DNA of 64,000 bases from positions 463,199-527,198 of the forward strand of contig NW_006920887.1 of NCBI RefSeq assembly GCF_000417875.1, written 5' to 3'. The DNA comes from Pseudozyma flocculosa PF-1 (lineage: Eukaryota; Basidiomycota; Ustilaginomycetes; Ustilaginales; Ustilaginaceae). Numbering within the stretch: the first letter of the stretch is position 1; the number at the start of each line of letters is the position of its first letter. A program made the position numbers and the translations under genes. Shown piece by piece: positions 30,566 through 42,489 of this stretch. The notes under the pieces were generated by a model. The model was not told the DNA's origin. It was given only the letters and a program-made list of their open reading frames with translations, and did no database searches.

Positions 30566-32961
30566 TCAGGCCCTCTCGACATAGTTGGCAGGGAAGAGGC
30601 CCTGCGAGCCAGTCCTGGCGTTGGTGCCGCTCCACCAGTCCTCGCTGATCTGGTCATCGACCTGGACGATACGGTCGCCCTCTGCGAAGCTGAGCTCATT
30701 GTCCTCGCTCGCCTCGAAATCGTAGAGCGCGGTGCAGACCACGCCCTCGTCCTGGTCGGCAGCTGCGGCGGCGGCAGGAGGCGCGGGCGGCGGCGGAGGC
30801 GGTGGAGGCGCGGCAACTTCCTCTGGCTCCTCGATAGCTGCGGCTGCCGGCGGAGGCGGCGGCGGAGGAGGAGGAGGCNNNNNNNNNNNNNNNNNNNNNN
30901 NNNNNNNNNNNNNNNNNNNNNNNNNNNNNNNNNNNNNNNNNNNNNNNNNNNNNNNNNNNNNNNNNNNNNNNNNNNNNNNNNNNNNNNNNNNNNNNNNNNN
31001 NNNNNNNNNNNNNNNNNNNNNNNNNNNNNNNNNNNNNNNNNNNNNNNNNNNNNNNNNNNNNNNNNNNNNNNNNNNNNNNNNNNNNNNNNNNNNNNNNNNN
31101 NNNNNNNNNNNNNNNNNNNNNNNNNNNNNNNNNNNNNNNNNNNNNNNNNNNNNNNNNNNNNNNNNNNNNNNNNNNNNNNNNNNNNNNNNNNNNNNNNNNN
31201 NNNNNNNNNNNNNNNNNNNNNNNNNNNNNNNNNNNNNNNNNNNNNNNNCCGGTGGGGCCGGCGGAGGCGGGGGCGGGGCGGGTGCGGACTCGTCCTCGGC
31301 GGCGTCCTCTTCGATCAGCTCGACGTACGATGCCGGGAAGAGGCCTTCCTTGCCCTCGCCGTCGACGCCAGACCACCAGCCCTCGTCGATCTGCTCGATG
31401 TTAGTGATCGTAGCACCCTCCTGCGAGTATCGAAGGAAGGATCAAAGATGCTCGGTGTCAGTGGCCAGAGTTGGATAGGCGGGGTCAGATGCAAGTCAGC
31501 TGTGCCCAACTCACCGCAAGCGAAATCTCGTTGTCCTCGGCGGCCTCGTACGCCCACACAACACGACCTCGCAAGCCCTGACCGGCGCCGCCACCGATGT
31601 GGGTCGAAGAGAGCTGAGCAGTGGCGGCTTCGACTGCTGGCTCCTCTTGCTCCTCTGCAGCAGGAGCGGGAGGAGCGGGAGGCGCGGGTGGTGCTTCCTC
31701 TTCCTCTTCCTGCGCAGGTGCAGGCGGCGCAGGTGGGGCAGATGGAGCCTCGGGAGCAGGGGGAGCGGCCGGAGCAGCAGGCGCAGCAGGCGCGGCGGGG
31801 ACACTCCTAGCCGCAGGAGCTGGGGCCGAGGATGCGCTGGCGGCGCCAAAGCTGGGACCCTTTGCGATGCCGGACGAGAGCGCCTTGACCCTGGCCTCCT
31901 CCTCCTCCCTCTCCTTCTTGGCCGCTTCCTGACGCTGGCTCCAGGTGAGCTTGCCGGCGCCCGCTCCAGAGACGGAGCGCGGGGCGGGAGCGGGCCGCGA
32001 CTCTTCCGGCTGCTGCTGCTGACCAAAGGCGAAGCGGCTCGCAGACAGCTTTCCGGGCTTGCCGAGACTGACGGGGGTGTAGGCCGTGCCGACGGGTCCG
32101 ATCCGGTCGTCCTCTGCAGGTTTCGGCGGGGCCGCCGCGGGCTCGGGTCGAGGCGCCGGAGGGACGGAAGGCACCGATGCAGGAGCGGCGGGCTTCGGAG
32201 GAGCCGGAGCAGGGGCTGGGGTGGGGGCAGGGGCGCTGACCCTCGGCGCTGATGGCAGCGAAGGGCTGGCGACGTTGCCGGATCGGATCTGCTGAAGCTC
32301 GTCCCTCTTGGAGGCGTAGTTGGTACCCTGAGCGCACGAGTGGGGATCAGCATGGGCGGTCGAAGGTCAGCGGCGAGTCGCGAGCGGGACAAGATCGCGG
32401 ACGGCCACTTACGACGGGAGCAATCTGGTCTCGCGGCGCCGTCTTCTGCATCCCCTTGATGTCGGGCGTGCCGATGGGCTTGTAGGAGGATCCGACGGGG
32501 GTGATGGGACCGCCGCGCTGGGTGTTGGCGGCCTGTCCTGCGGCCGAGTAGTTTGCGCCGCTGCTCTCTGCGATCCTCCTCATGATGAGGGTGGGGTCGG
32601 CGTCGGCCTCGGAGCGGGCATTGATGCTGACGTGGTAGGCCTTGAGAAACGCGGCGACGGCGGCGCTGTGGGAGGCAAAGAGGCCCTTGCGGGATTCGGG
32701 CACGCCCTCGCCACACCAGTTGACGAGGGCGAACTTGGGGAGCTGGGTGTTGGGGTCCTTTACGCGGACAAAGGCGTACTGGATGCGGCCGTCGGAGAAT
32801 TCCTCGCGGAGGTCGTCGAGGTCGCCCTTTTCGACGACCTGGACGCGGAGGTCGTTGGACTGCTTCTCGTAGGTGAGGACGAGGTAGTCTTTTGCGCCGT
32901 CAAGGACCTTTTCGTAGGCGTCGCGGATGGCGGGCGACGATAGGTTGACGTTGAGCGACAT
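30566..32961 (-). CDS. ABP1: Actin-binding protein Abp1 (ADF-H + two SH3), interrupted by an assembly gap
   Basis: Exons 32413-32961, 31515-32327 and 30566-31420; both introns GTAAGT/GTGAGT-CAG, phase 0; about 738 aa including the gap. Residues 1-~135 are an actin-depolymerising-factor homology domain ([32 protein letters not shown]). The middle is Pro/Ala/Glu-rich with a short charged helix ([19 protein letters not shown]). An SH3 domain spans the second intron ([16 protein letters not shown] then GWWSG...[10 protein letters not shown]), and a second SH3 closes the protein ([31 protein letters not shown]). Abp1 recruits SH3 ligands and activates Arp2/3 at endocytic actin patches. The 370-N gap lies in the poly-Pro linker between the SH3 domains and keeps frame as drawn, but its real length is unknown. 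Yeast Abp1 has one SH3; two are common in basidiomycetes. Confidence 0.92.
30879..31248. other. Assembly gap (N) inside Abp1
   Basis: 370 N between GGA/GGC repeats that encode poly-proline on the minus strand. Confidence 1.
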
Positions 32962-34490
32962 GGCCGGCGAGTCAAGGGGCGGGGGTCGGCCAGGCCGGGG
33001 GAGGGAGCGGTGTTTGCTTGGTTGCCTAGGTCGACGGGTGTGTCGTCGCTATTGCCGATGGTGCTGGCTGGCTGGTGATCGTGCGACGGTGCGGCTCGTA
33101 TTTGAGTCCCACAGGTGGTCGCTGGAAGAAGAGGCGGGGATGGAAGGGGCAAGCTGGGCAGGCAAGCAGGTAGGCAGGCGACCACGAGGGAGAGGAGGCG
33201 GTGCGTGTGGAGTTTCCCTCTGCCCCCTGTCGTCTGCACGGGCCGCCGCCGTCGGAGGGCAAAGGCCGGCACAGCGTGGCCGCGCTTGGCTGGCTGCCAG
33301 GTGGCACTCGACTTGCGATCACCGCCGCCAGCAGCAGCGTGGCGGCCCAGATGCCCGCCAAGCGCCCTCTGCCTGCCGACTCCCGGCAATTCGGCCAGCA
33401 CAGCCTTATTGGGCTCGCCACCCGCCCGTCCTCTTCTCTTTGCCGCCACTTGCCCAACCGCCACCGCCAGCACCTGCCGCTGCGTCGCTTGCCTACCTCG
33501 CCGCTCCGTCGGACTTACGCCTTGCCATGTGCAGGGACGGTCGCTGGCTCTTTGACACGCCGGCCTGGCCTGCCTAGCACATCGTGGCCGTGGCGCAAAG
33601 AACCCGCAAAGCGTTCGTTCGGCCAGGCAGCAGCGTGCGAGACTGAGCATGGCCAGGCAGGCAGGTCAAGGCGCCACCTCAACGGCGCAGTCGCGAGCGC
33701 TTCAAGCAAGTGGCCAGGTCAGGCCTCCGCCGGACTGGCACGGAAGATCTATCCCGTCATCGGCGTGCTCGACTTTCTCGCCGTCCGTTCTCTTTTCGTG
33801 GCCAGTACGCCTGCTGCTGCGCCGCGAGGAAGAGGCAGCGAAGAATCATGTTCATCGTAGTGCTGCGGATATCGACGCCGGGGTCGCTCGCCTGCTGCCC
33901 GTTTGCGGCCTGTTTCGACGCAGGCCAGACCACTTCGAGGATCAGCACGGCGATGGCGCTCGTCCACGGCTACAATGGCCGTCGCAATGACGGGCGGCAG
34001 CGACCCGACCTGCCTTTCGCCGTCGTGGAGAGCTCCAGCAGAAGGGACAGAAGCACTACTGGCCGGCGTCGAGAGAGCAGCATGCCAGCGAGCCAAGCAT
34101 GCTGGCCAGGCCAGGTCAGGTCAGATCAGATCACGTGCTCGACGGAAGAAATTGACGGCGAGGAGCGCACGGGCCGCGAGGAGGCAGAACGAGGTGCCAG
34201 CAGACGCCCAGCTTAGCCTTCCAAGAGGCAGGCCTGCCCCCGCAGCCGCAGCCGCGCCCGGGCCTGGGTGGGGTCGAGGGCCAGAGAGCCTGGCTGCCTG
34301 CCTGGCTGCCTCTGGGGCCAGCCTTCTTCCTACCATCTCAAGACCCTCGACTGCCCCCTTCTCGAGCCGTTGTCCATCCCTCCTCTCGGTCTCGTCCTCC
34401 TCGACGTTGCTCGAAGCTTACCGCCGCTTTCCGACCGCCCTGCCACGTTGCGCCGCGCCGCGCCTTCTGCACCCGGACAAGCTCGCACCG
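32962..34490. promoter_or_regulatory. Divergent promoter of ABP1 and STT3
   Basis: 1.5 kb with repeated GGCAGG and CTGGC strings (for example 33150-33180, 33649-33668, 34100-34125, 34289-34310) and pyrimidine blocks before the 34491 ATG. A CACGTG E-box is present near 34133. No gene is supported, although the frame upstream of STT3 is open back to about 33.9 kb. Confidence 0.5.
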
Positions 34491-37023
34491 ATGTCCAGCA
34501 GCAGGTCGGCCTCGTCGGCGGCCGCGCGCCCCGGCGTCTCGACCGCCTATCACCTTCCCACCCTCTCGCCAGAGTCGAACAAGAACCTCCTCTCGCTCCT
34601 GCGCCTCATCATCATCTTTCTCATCGCCGGCGCCGCCGTCTCTTCGCGCCTCTTTGCCGTCATCCGCCACGAGAGCATCATCCACGAGTTTGACCCCTGG
34701 TTCAACTACCGCGCCACCCGCGTCCTCACCACCGACGGCTTCTACCGCTTCTGGAACTGGTTCGACCCCTCGGCATGGTACCCGCTCGGCCGTGCCGCCG
34801 GCGGCACCGCCTACCCCGGCCTCATGATCACCAGCGGCGTCATCTACAACTTTTTCCACGCCCTCAACATCCCCGTCGACATCCGCAACATCTGCGTCCT
34901 CCTCGCGCCCGCCTTTAGCGGCCTCACCGCCTGGGCCACCTACATGTTCACCGCCGCCATGAAGGACGACGCCTCCGGCCTCCTCGCCGCCGCCTTTATC
35001 GGCATCGCGCCCGGCTACATCTCCCGCTCCGTCGCCGGCTCGTACGACAACGAAGCCATCGCCATCTTCCTCCTCATGATCACCTTTTACCTCTGGATCA
35101 AGGCGCTCAAGGACGGATCGGCGCTCTGGGGCACCGTCACCGCCCTCTTTTACTTTTACATGGTCGCCGCGTGGGGCGGCTATGTCTTCATCACCAACAT
35201 GATCCCGCTCCACGGCTTCGTCCTCCTCCTCATGGGCAGATTCAGCACCCGCCTCTACGTCGCCTACTCGAGCTTCTACGCCGTTGGCACGCTCGCCAGC
35301 ATGCAGGTGCCCTTTGTAGGCTTCCTCCCCGTCCGCACCAGCGAGCACATGGCCGCCCTCGGCGTATTCGGACTCCTCCAGCTCGTCGCCTTTGTCGAGC
35401 TGCTCCGCTCTCACGTCTCGTCGAACCAGTTCAAGCTGGTCCTACGCGCCTTTGTCGCCTTCATCGCCGTCGCCGCCTTTGCCGCCCTCGTCACCCTCAC
35501 CTACGCCGGCTACGTCGCGCCTTGGACCGGAAGGTTCTACTCGCTGTGGGACACGGGCTATGCCAAGAAGCACATCCCCATCATCGCCTCGGTCTCGGAA
35601 CACCAGCCGCCGGCGTGGCCCGCCTTTTTCTTCGACCTCGAGATGCTCATCTTCCTCTTCCCCGTCGGCGTCTTCCTCCTCTTCCGCGAGCTGCGCGACG
35701 AGCACGTCTTTGTCATCATCTACGCCGTCATGGCCAGCTACTTTGCCGGCGTCATGGTCCGCCTGATGCTCACCCTGACGCCCGTCGTCTGCGTCAGCGC
35801 CGCCGTCGCCGTCAGCACGCTGCTGCAGACCTACCTCGACCCCAAGGAGCCGATGAGCGACGACGAGCTCGCTGCCGACGCCGCCAGCGGCAAAAAGGCG
35901 GCCGCCGTCGAGGCGGCCAGCCTCGCCGATGCCGTTGGCGCCAAGCCGAGCAAGATCAAGAAGGCCTCGGCCGTCGCCGCCGCCGCCGCCGAGTCGTCAT
36001 CCGGCACCGCCACGCCCGTGCTGCCGTCGGAGCCGCCCTTTAAGACCGACAACTTCTCCAACCCGCGCGTGGGCGTCTTTGGCCTCGACTCGCGGCTGCT
36101 GGTGACCATCTACACTCTGGTGCTGCTGCTCGTCTTTGTGCTGCACTGCACGTTTGTCACGTCGACGGCCTACTCGTCGCCCTCGGTGGTGCTGGCGTCG
36201 CGCAACCAGGACGGATCGCAGCACATCATCGACGACTTCCGCGAGGCCTACTACTGGCTGCGCCAGAACACGGCGAGCGACGCCAAGATCATGTCGTGGT
36301 GGGACTACGGCTACCAGATCGCCGGCATGGCCGACCGCCCGACGCTGGTCGACAACAACACCTGGAACAACACCCACATCGCCACCGTCGGCAAGGCGAT
36401 GGCGTCGCCCGAGGACAAGTCCTACCCCATCCTCCAGAAGCACGACGTCGACTACATCCTCGTCATCTTTGGCGGCCTCCTCGGCTTCTCGGGCGACGAC
36501 ATCAACAAGTACCTCTGGATGATCCGCATCGCCCAAGGCGTCTGGCCCGACGAGATCCGCGAGGCCGACTACTTTACTCCCCAGGGACAGTACCGCATCG
36601 ACGACGGCGCCAGCAAGACGATGAAGGACAGCCTCATGTACAAGATGAGCTACTACCGCTTCAACGACCTCTTTGGCGGACGCACCGGCACCGACCGCGT
36701 GCGCGGCACGCCCGGACCCAGCGTCAGCCCGACCATCGACATCCTCGACGAGGCCTTTACCAGCGAAAACTGGATCGTGAGTGGGCGCCGCGAGCTGAGG
36801 CGGAACGTGGGCAAACCTTCGGAGCTGACACGCCCTCTTGCCCCACGGCCACTGTCCCCGCCCCTTGCAGGTCCGGATCTACGCCGTCAAGAAGCCCGAC
36901 GTGCTGGGCCGGGACCTGCACAGCTCCAAGGCGTTCGAGAGCGGCAAGCGGCGGAAACGCGCCGTCGACCTCGCCACGCCCTCGTCGGCGAGCGCCGGCA
37001 GCGGGCGGAAGGGCAAGAAGTGA
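34491..37023 (+). CDS. STT3: Oligosaccharyltransferase catalytic subunit STT3
   Basis: Exons 34491-36776 and 36871-37023, GTGAGT-CAG intron in phase 0; 812 aa. The N-terminus has a cytosolic Ser/Ala tail, then TM1, then the first lumenal loop with HEFDPWFNYRAT (the metal-binding Asp is residue 68). SVAGSYDNEAIAIF carries the second acidic motif, and SVSEHQPPAW (about residue 367) is the SVSE acceptor-binding motif. The lumenal C-terminal domain has SWWDYGYQI (about residue 603), which binds the +2 Ser/Thr of the sequon, followed by NNTWNNTHIA and SPEDKSY. STT3 transfers the lipid-linked glycan to Asn in the ER lumen. The small 3' exon gives a conserved IVRIYAVKKPD tail and a basic C-terminus. 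An Ala/Lys-rich insertion (about 455-515) lies before the lumenal domain. Confidence 0.97.
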
Positions 37024-37938
37024 GGAGCGAGGAAGCTGGACCTGGTTTTGTAAAACTGCCGCCCAACGCAGGAGGGGCGCCGTCGTCGTGGCCGTCTTCG
37101 ACCAGCGGGCCCCGCGCGCCGCCCCAGTCTGTGCATGCCTCCAACGCGATAGATTCGGACAGCGCTGCGACACGCTCGGGAGTACTTCGACGCGAGAGAT
37201 GTCAGAGCAGGACGACGCACCACCACGGCCCCTATTCGGGTACGCGGCGGCTTCTTCGCCTCTCCTCTTTCGTTCCTTCCAAGGGACAAGCGGAGCGGGA
37301 CGGCACGATGGAGAAGCTCGTCGTGTCCCTACCTTGTCCTCTACATCGCTTCGCGTCCTTTCGCCTCTTTCACAGAGGGAAGGGGCGCGATTCGATCGAG
37401 GACGAAAGAACGCAGAGGGGGGCCAAGAACGATACCACCCGGCGCCTCGCCACGTCTGCCATGTCCCTCCGTGTCATCGTCAACTCCGCTCTTCATCGGT
37501 CTTTTCAGGGTTGATGGAAGGGTAAAGGGCGAGATGGCGGGAAAGGGGCGATGCCAGGCATGGTGACGGAAGGTAGGGTGTACTCAAGGACCGACCCCGT
37601 TCTGTCCTCCGCGCACCTCGCCTCGTGCGACGCCGGAGGAGGGACTGGTGGGGACCGGTTTCGTATATGCATCCACAAGCCCTTTGCCTCTGATTCTCGC
37701 TCGGGATCGCGGCAAGTGCGAGGAACTGCACGCGCACGGCGTAACCACGGCGACGAGCGCGGGCTAGAGAGAGAGAGGAGGGAGTGGATGGCATGGCATG
37801 GCTGGCGAAGAAGGAGGGTGGCCGCGGGACATGTGGCTAGCAAGGACAGCGAGGCGGCGGCAACCGAGCCACGAGTTCGCCGCGCTCGTTGCTGCGCGCT
37901 TGGCTCGTCTCTGACAAGTGCCGCATCGTTGCTTTCCC
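37024..37938. other. Convergent intergenic region
   Basis: 0.9 kb between STT3 and the first small secreted protein gene. I see no supported feature. Confidence 0.5.
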
Positions 37939-38434
37939 TCAGTTGGGGCTGTAGGTCCAGTGATCCGAGATGTCCCTCTGTTGAAAGTTGGGGACTATTT
38001 CGTCACACGGACACCGACAAGGACGAGGCCCGGATCGTCAGAGATTGTCCACATCCCGGCCCGATTCTGACCGTTCACGGCGACTGCGACTGCGGCAACT
38101 GCGCGGGGCACTCACCCTCGAGTTTAAGGCCCTTGGTCGGGTGCGACGTCGAAATGCCCGGGTCGCTCTGCGCGTCGACACAATTTTCGGGAATGTCGGC
38201 GACCGTGGACACGGCGATGGGCTTGCCGTTGTAGGTGATCCGGAATCCGTCCGGAGGCGCACAGCCATTGTCGCACGGCCCGTAAGCAAAACAGAAGAGA
38301 CGAGCCTCTGGATACCACTTTACCGAGCCGATATCGGTCTTGATGGCGAAGAAGGGCGCGGCAGGCCACTTTTCGTACCCAGCGGCGAGACCGAGCGTGA
38401 GGGAGAGCAGCACCGAGGTGGCGAGGAATTTCAT
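37939..38434 (-). CDS. Small secreted Cys-containing protein, family member A
   Basis: Exons 38116-38434 and 37939-37994, intron 37995-38115 (GTGAGT...TAG), phase 1; 124 aa. The first 19 residues (MKFLATSVLLSLTLGLAAG) are a clear signal peptide. The mature part is about 105 residues with four Cys: C48 in ARLFC, then C54 and C58 in CDNGC followed by a GFR triplet, and C85. It has no membrane segment. If the intron is not used, reading through would end at 119 aa with an odd fifth Cys, so I prefer splicing. Exon 2 starts V-P like member C and ends WTYSPN. I know no named domain. It is divergent from member B, 1.28 kb away. By architecture it is a candidate apoplastic effector, which is inference. 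Confidence 0.72.
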
Positions 38435-39714
38435 CGTGGCGCAGGGGACTCGAGGGACGTTGGGGAAAGCGATGAAGGGTTGTCGAGATGAGAGCAGACG
38501 GGTGTGCGGAAAGGAGGGGCGAAGGCCTCGGAGGCCCAGATCTCGGCGCGTTATGTACCTTTCCGGACACCACGCTCTCGCATGCGTCTTGGTGGGGTTG
38601 ATCGGATCGAACCTGCAAGAAAGGTCACGCACGGTCGGACACGCTGCGACGGCTGACCACTGTAATGAGCCTCACTGCAGCTGACTGCAATGACCACAAG
38701 GGCGTCGAACGGCCCGCAAGGGCGGTCATCCGAACAGCGATGGCCAGGAGCCGCAATCAGTCCCCACCTCGACGCGCAGTCCCGCACCCACCCACATCGC
38801 CGGTCGGCGCAACGCAAATCAAGGTGGGTCTTGCATAGCCTCAAGCTGTGCCGACGCTTGCCAGAAGTCGGGGAGTGTTTCCACTCTGGTGGCTCTCCCA
38901 TCCGCAAAGCGCCTATTCACCACCTCGAGCGCTGCGCTTTCGCAGCTTTTCTTCACTGATCATGCCGAAAGGCCTTCCTCCGCCTGTGCGTCCGAGACGG
39001 GGTGGAAGCGGGCCGGGCCGCAAGGGCGGGAGGCAGGAGCAGGGCGTGGGTGCGTGCGCGGCTGGAGCGGAGCGGAGTCGTGTGCGCCACGCTCGGCCAG
39101 GGTCCCTGTTTTCAGCGCGAGCGCCACACGCGCACAGCTGCGCAGCCTGACAGGCGCTCGGCGGCCCTCGGTACCGCTGCCGAAGCGTCGCACAAATCTC
39201 GGCCAGAGCCGGGTACGATGCCGATGGGGATCAGCGGGTCGGACGGGGAGCTGCCAAAGCCCGACTTGACCCCCCACCGCTCGCCCGACCCACTGATGAC
39301 TGCTCGTGTCTCAAATCGCGCCAGGACACGCTACGCTTTGCTGTTCATTTGAGGTCTGACTGCTTCATCGCTACAACGAACCACGAGCATTCCCGCAGAG
39401 CTGCTGCCGACGGTCGGTCGGTTTCTCTGTCGACCAGCTTCGCCCCACATACAGGTTAGGGTCACCACGGAGGTGGGAGCGGTTCGTAGCCCGGCGAAGG
39501 AAGCAACGGGCACAATCGACGGGCAGGTTCACGCCCCCGTCGTTCCGTTGCATCCGTGCCGCAGCCCCAGACCCTCAGACGAGGTCGACGACCCACCTCG
39601 AATCGGCCAGCACTTAGATATCATCCTCGAGCTACACCCTCGATCTCGCTTTCCCTAGCTCTACATTCTCGCATTCCCCCTCGCGCTCGACTCCCCCGAG
39701 CATCGACGACCACC
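38435..39714. promoter_or_regulatory. Divergent promoter between secreted-protein genes A and B
   Basis: 1.28 kb without a supported ORF. The two related genes point away from each other, so the region could drive both. Confidence 0.4.
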
Positions 39715-40332
39715 ATGATGCCCATCGCATCGCTCCTCGACGTCCTACTGCTGTCCTTGGCCGTCCTCGGCCAGGTTCTCGCCGCGCCGGACGGCACCCA
39801 GCCTTTGCACTGGGACCTGCCCGCTCCCGGTCAGTTCGTCTCCCTCGAGTACGTCGACGGAAACGCCTTGTTTTGCAGTACACTCCCTGCCGATATCGTC
39901 GACAACCAGCCCCAGCACAACCTCTTCAACTTCATCTGTCAGGCCCATGGCGAATGCGTCGCAGTCCTGGATCGAGTCTGCCGAGGAAACTGCATCTTCC
40001 ACGGCGTTCGCAGTCAAGTTGTCCATGGCCGATCCGCCTACTGCCGCTCTGCCAAGATGTCTCCCGAGGCCTTTGGCACTACCAATACCGTCGGAGCCGG
40101 TCTGGCCACGCTGTTCAGAGAGGCGTCCAGAACGGGCTCGTTTGGCCTCAATTGTGAGTAGTGGCGCTGCCAGCTGTATCCGCACAAAGAGACACGGGCC
40201 AAAGACTCATGTCGCGCACATCGTCTTGTGGGAAACGTCGTAGTCGAGGTCACGTACATCGGCGACCGTGGCAAGGAGCTCAAAAGCTCCTACTACCAAG
40301 ACTTTGGACAGTTCAGTACGGGTCCTCCGTGA
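39715..40332 (+). CDS. Small secreted Cys-containing protein, family member B
   Basis: Exons 39715-40153 and 40244-40332, intron 40154-40243 (GTGAGT...TAG), phase 1; 175 aa. Two ATGs are adjacent (39715, 39718). The signal peptide is about 24 residues (LLLSLAVLGQVLAA). Six Cys lie in the mature protein: C54 (ALFC), C75, C81, C89 and C93 (CRGNCIFHGVR), and C110 (YCRSAKM). VSLEYVDGNALFC is matched in member C by LSLQYISGQAVLC. Exon 2 (89 nt) encodes a tail with SYYQDFG, matched by GYYFIKFG in C. There are no membrane segments or known domain. Tandem with member C and divergent from A. A candidate effector or other extracellular protein. Confidence 0.75.
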
Positions 40333-41668
40333 TGGTTGGATAGGTCTTGGCCGTTTCGGCACGGCGACACGCTGCTCCCTCGGGCGCACTTGTAGAACGT
40401 CAAAAAGTGTCGGCGGACAAGTTACGCTTCCTCTCGACGGTCGTGCCTGGCCTCGATCAGTCTTCCCTTGCGCTGCGGAAATATACGCGCGCATGCGCCA
40501 CGTTGGCTGGCTACCCCTCACACCTATCATGTGCATGTATATGTGCCTGTATTGCTGTGGGATTGTCGCTCATGTCTGCTGCATCTCTGACATTTCTGCG
40601 ACTGATTGCATGTGGTCAGACTCGAGCAACAGCAACGGAGAAGCAGACAGAAACACAAGCCAGCAAAAGTTAGAGCTGAAGGAGGAGGGGAGGTCTTGGC
40701 CATAGGCTGATGCACAGGGGCCGAGGGAGGCCAGGATCAAGCACGGTGTTCAGACGTGGGCACATTGGCAAGGCCGGGCAAAGCTCGATGCAACAGCGGC
40801 ATCAGGGCGGCGCACGTCGCATCCACCCGGCGTGCCCGCAGCCGTGACGGGCTCATCGTCTTGCAGGGTTCGGCGTGCTGCGCCGCGAGGCAGGGGGTGG
40901 GCGTGCGCGAGAGAAAGCGGTCGCGCCACGACGGCAAGCATCGACTTGGCACCAGCCCCTTTCCCTTTGCGAGCGTCCCGGCACGCCGGGCAACCCAGCC
41001 TTTGTTTTCGGGTCAATACACAGCCACGGGTGCATAGCACAGCAGGCGCAGAGGGACAGACGACGAGCCGGCTCGACGAGGAGTCGAAACGAGCCAAGGA
41101 GTAGCTGGCTCGTCTTCTATGGCGGAAGCTGCACGAGCAGGAAGTGCGCGGCCCGTGGCTCACGCGGCGCGGCGCGGCGCAACAATGGACGCCGCACCGT
41201 CGAGTTGCCCGTACATTCGCCGGCGTGTGGGGGGAATAGGGGCAGCGTATGATCGATGTCGAGGGCGAGGCCTGACCTCGGACCAGTCATCCTTTCGGTC
41301 AGCAAGGCCGAGGTGGGGTCGCCGATGGCACTCTGGAAGTGGGTTGTCCCGCCTATGCGTAGTGCGCCTTGGTCCCGTTATCCTCAGTAATCGACCCACC
41401 GTGACCGAGGGTCGAGCGCAAAGGATAAGCGCGGGAGCAGAAACCCGAGCAGCTCCTCGATTCCGGTCCGGTTGCGGTCGATGGGGCACAGCCGTCTTGA
41501 GGAAGGGTACAAAAGGACGTCGGTCCTGGCCTGCTCGTCGTCCCACCTCGCACCCTCATCCTCGCTCCTGCCTCAGCCTCTCCCTCATCCTCACCCCTGA
41601 CACGCACCCGTGACGCACCCTCCCGCTCTCCACTTGACATCATCGACCAAGCAGATCGGCGATACGAA
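40333..41668. other. Intergenic region between secreted-protein genes B and C
   Basis: 1.3 kb. Short frames only. The last ~150 bases before 41669 are a pyrimidine-rich leader. No further family member is visible. Confidence 0.5.
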
Positions 41669-42489
41669 ATGAAATTCACGACCTCGCTGCAGGCCGTCGT
41701 CGCGGGCGCTCTCGCCGTCGTCGCGCTCGGCTCGACACGCGTCGCTGCAACCAACGAACCGACCTCCTTGTTCTGGATAATGCAGGTGCCTGGTGAGGAT
41801 GCTCGGACGCCCAGCAAAACAACCCCCGAGATCCTGTCCCTTCAGTACATTTCAGGCCAGGCTGTGCTTTGCTTCCCCAGGCCCTTTGCTCTGGTCGAGC
41901 GTCCGGACGACAGCACCCCCTATCCGGGCACCCCGCTCAACTTGGAGGTTGGCAGCGACGGAATAGTCTCTGTCGTCACTCAGAGCGCCTGCGGGTTCGG
42001 CAGCTGCGTCTTTGGCGGAATGAGGGACTATGGCATCCGCGGCTCTACCCAACACTGCAGGTTCGGAAAAATGCCAGTTAGCATCTATGCCCGCAGCGGC
42101 GGCCAGCAGGACATTGTCAACACGATGGAAGCCTTCGTAGACATGCCAGAAGTCGCTCTCAGTGGTGAGCAGCTCCTTGCACCGCCCCTCCCTCGAACCC
42201 ATGCTGTTCCTGGAGCCACGAGTCGGGTCGGGTCGAGTCGTGCCGTATCCGTCTTTGGCCGACGCGTCGCCCTCTGGCCCCTAGGCCTGGCTCAGTGCAC
42301 CGCGCCTCACGCCCTCGACGCAGCTCAGCGCCCCTGACATGTTCCGTCTCCTTTTCTCCCTCCCTCCCTCCCGCCTCCCTCGCCCCGGGCTCCGCTCCAG
42401 TCCCCTGGCAATCCGCCGACAAGAAGACGAACGGGTACTATTTCATCAAGTTCGGCCTGCCGCGGACGCAGTTGCCCCACACCAGCTAA
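41669..42489 (+). CDS. Small secreted Cys-containing protein, family member C
   Basis: Exons 41669-42164 and 42401-42489, intron 42165-42400 (GTGAGC...CAG), phase 1; 194 aa. The signal peptide is about 27 residues (VVAGALAVVALGSTRVAA). Four Cys: C68 (AVLC), C108 and C113 (CGFGSCVFGGMR) and C130 (HCRFGKM). The last two blocks align with B (CRGNCIFHGVR, YCRSAKM). Exon 2 is 89 nt, exactly as in B, and encodes WQSADKKTNGYYFIKFG. It is 620 bases from the convergent transcription factor gene. The function is unknown; secretion is well supported by the N-terminus. Confidence 0.77.

Noticed and set aside
33903..34490. In-frame upstream extension of STT3
   Set aside because: No homology, promoter-like repeats, and the ATG at 34491 gives the expected STT3 N-terminus.
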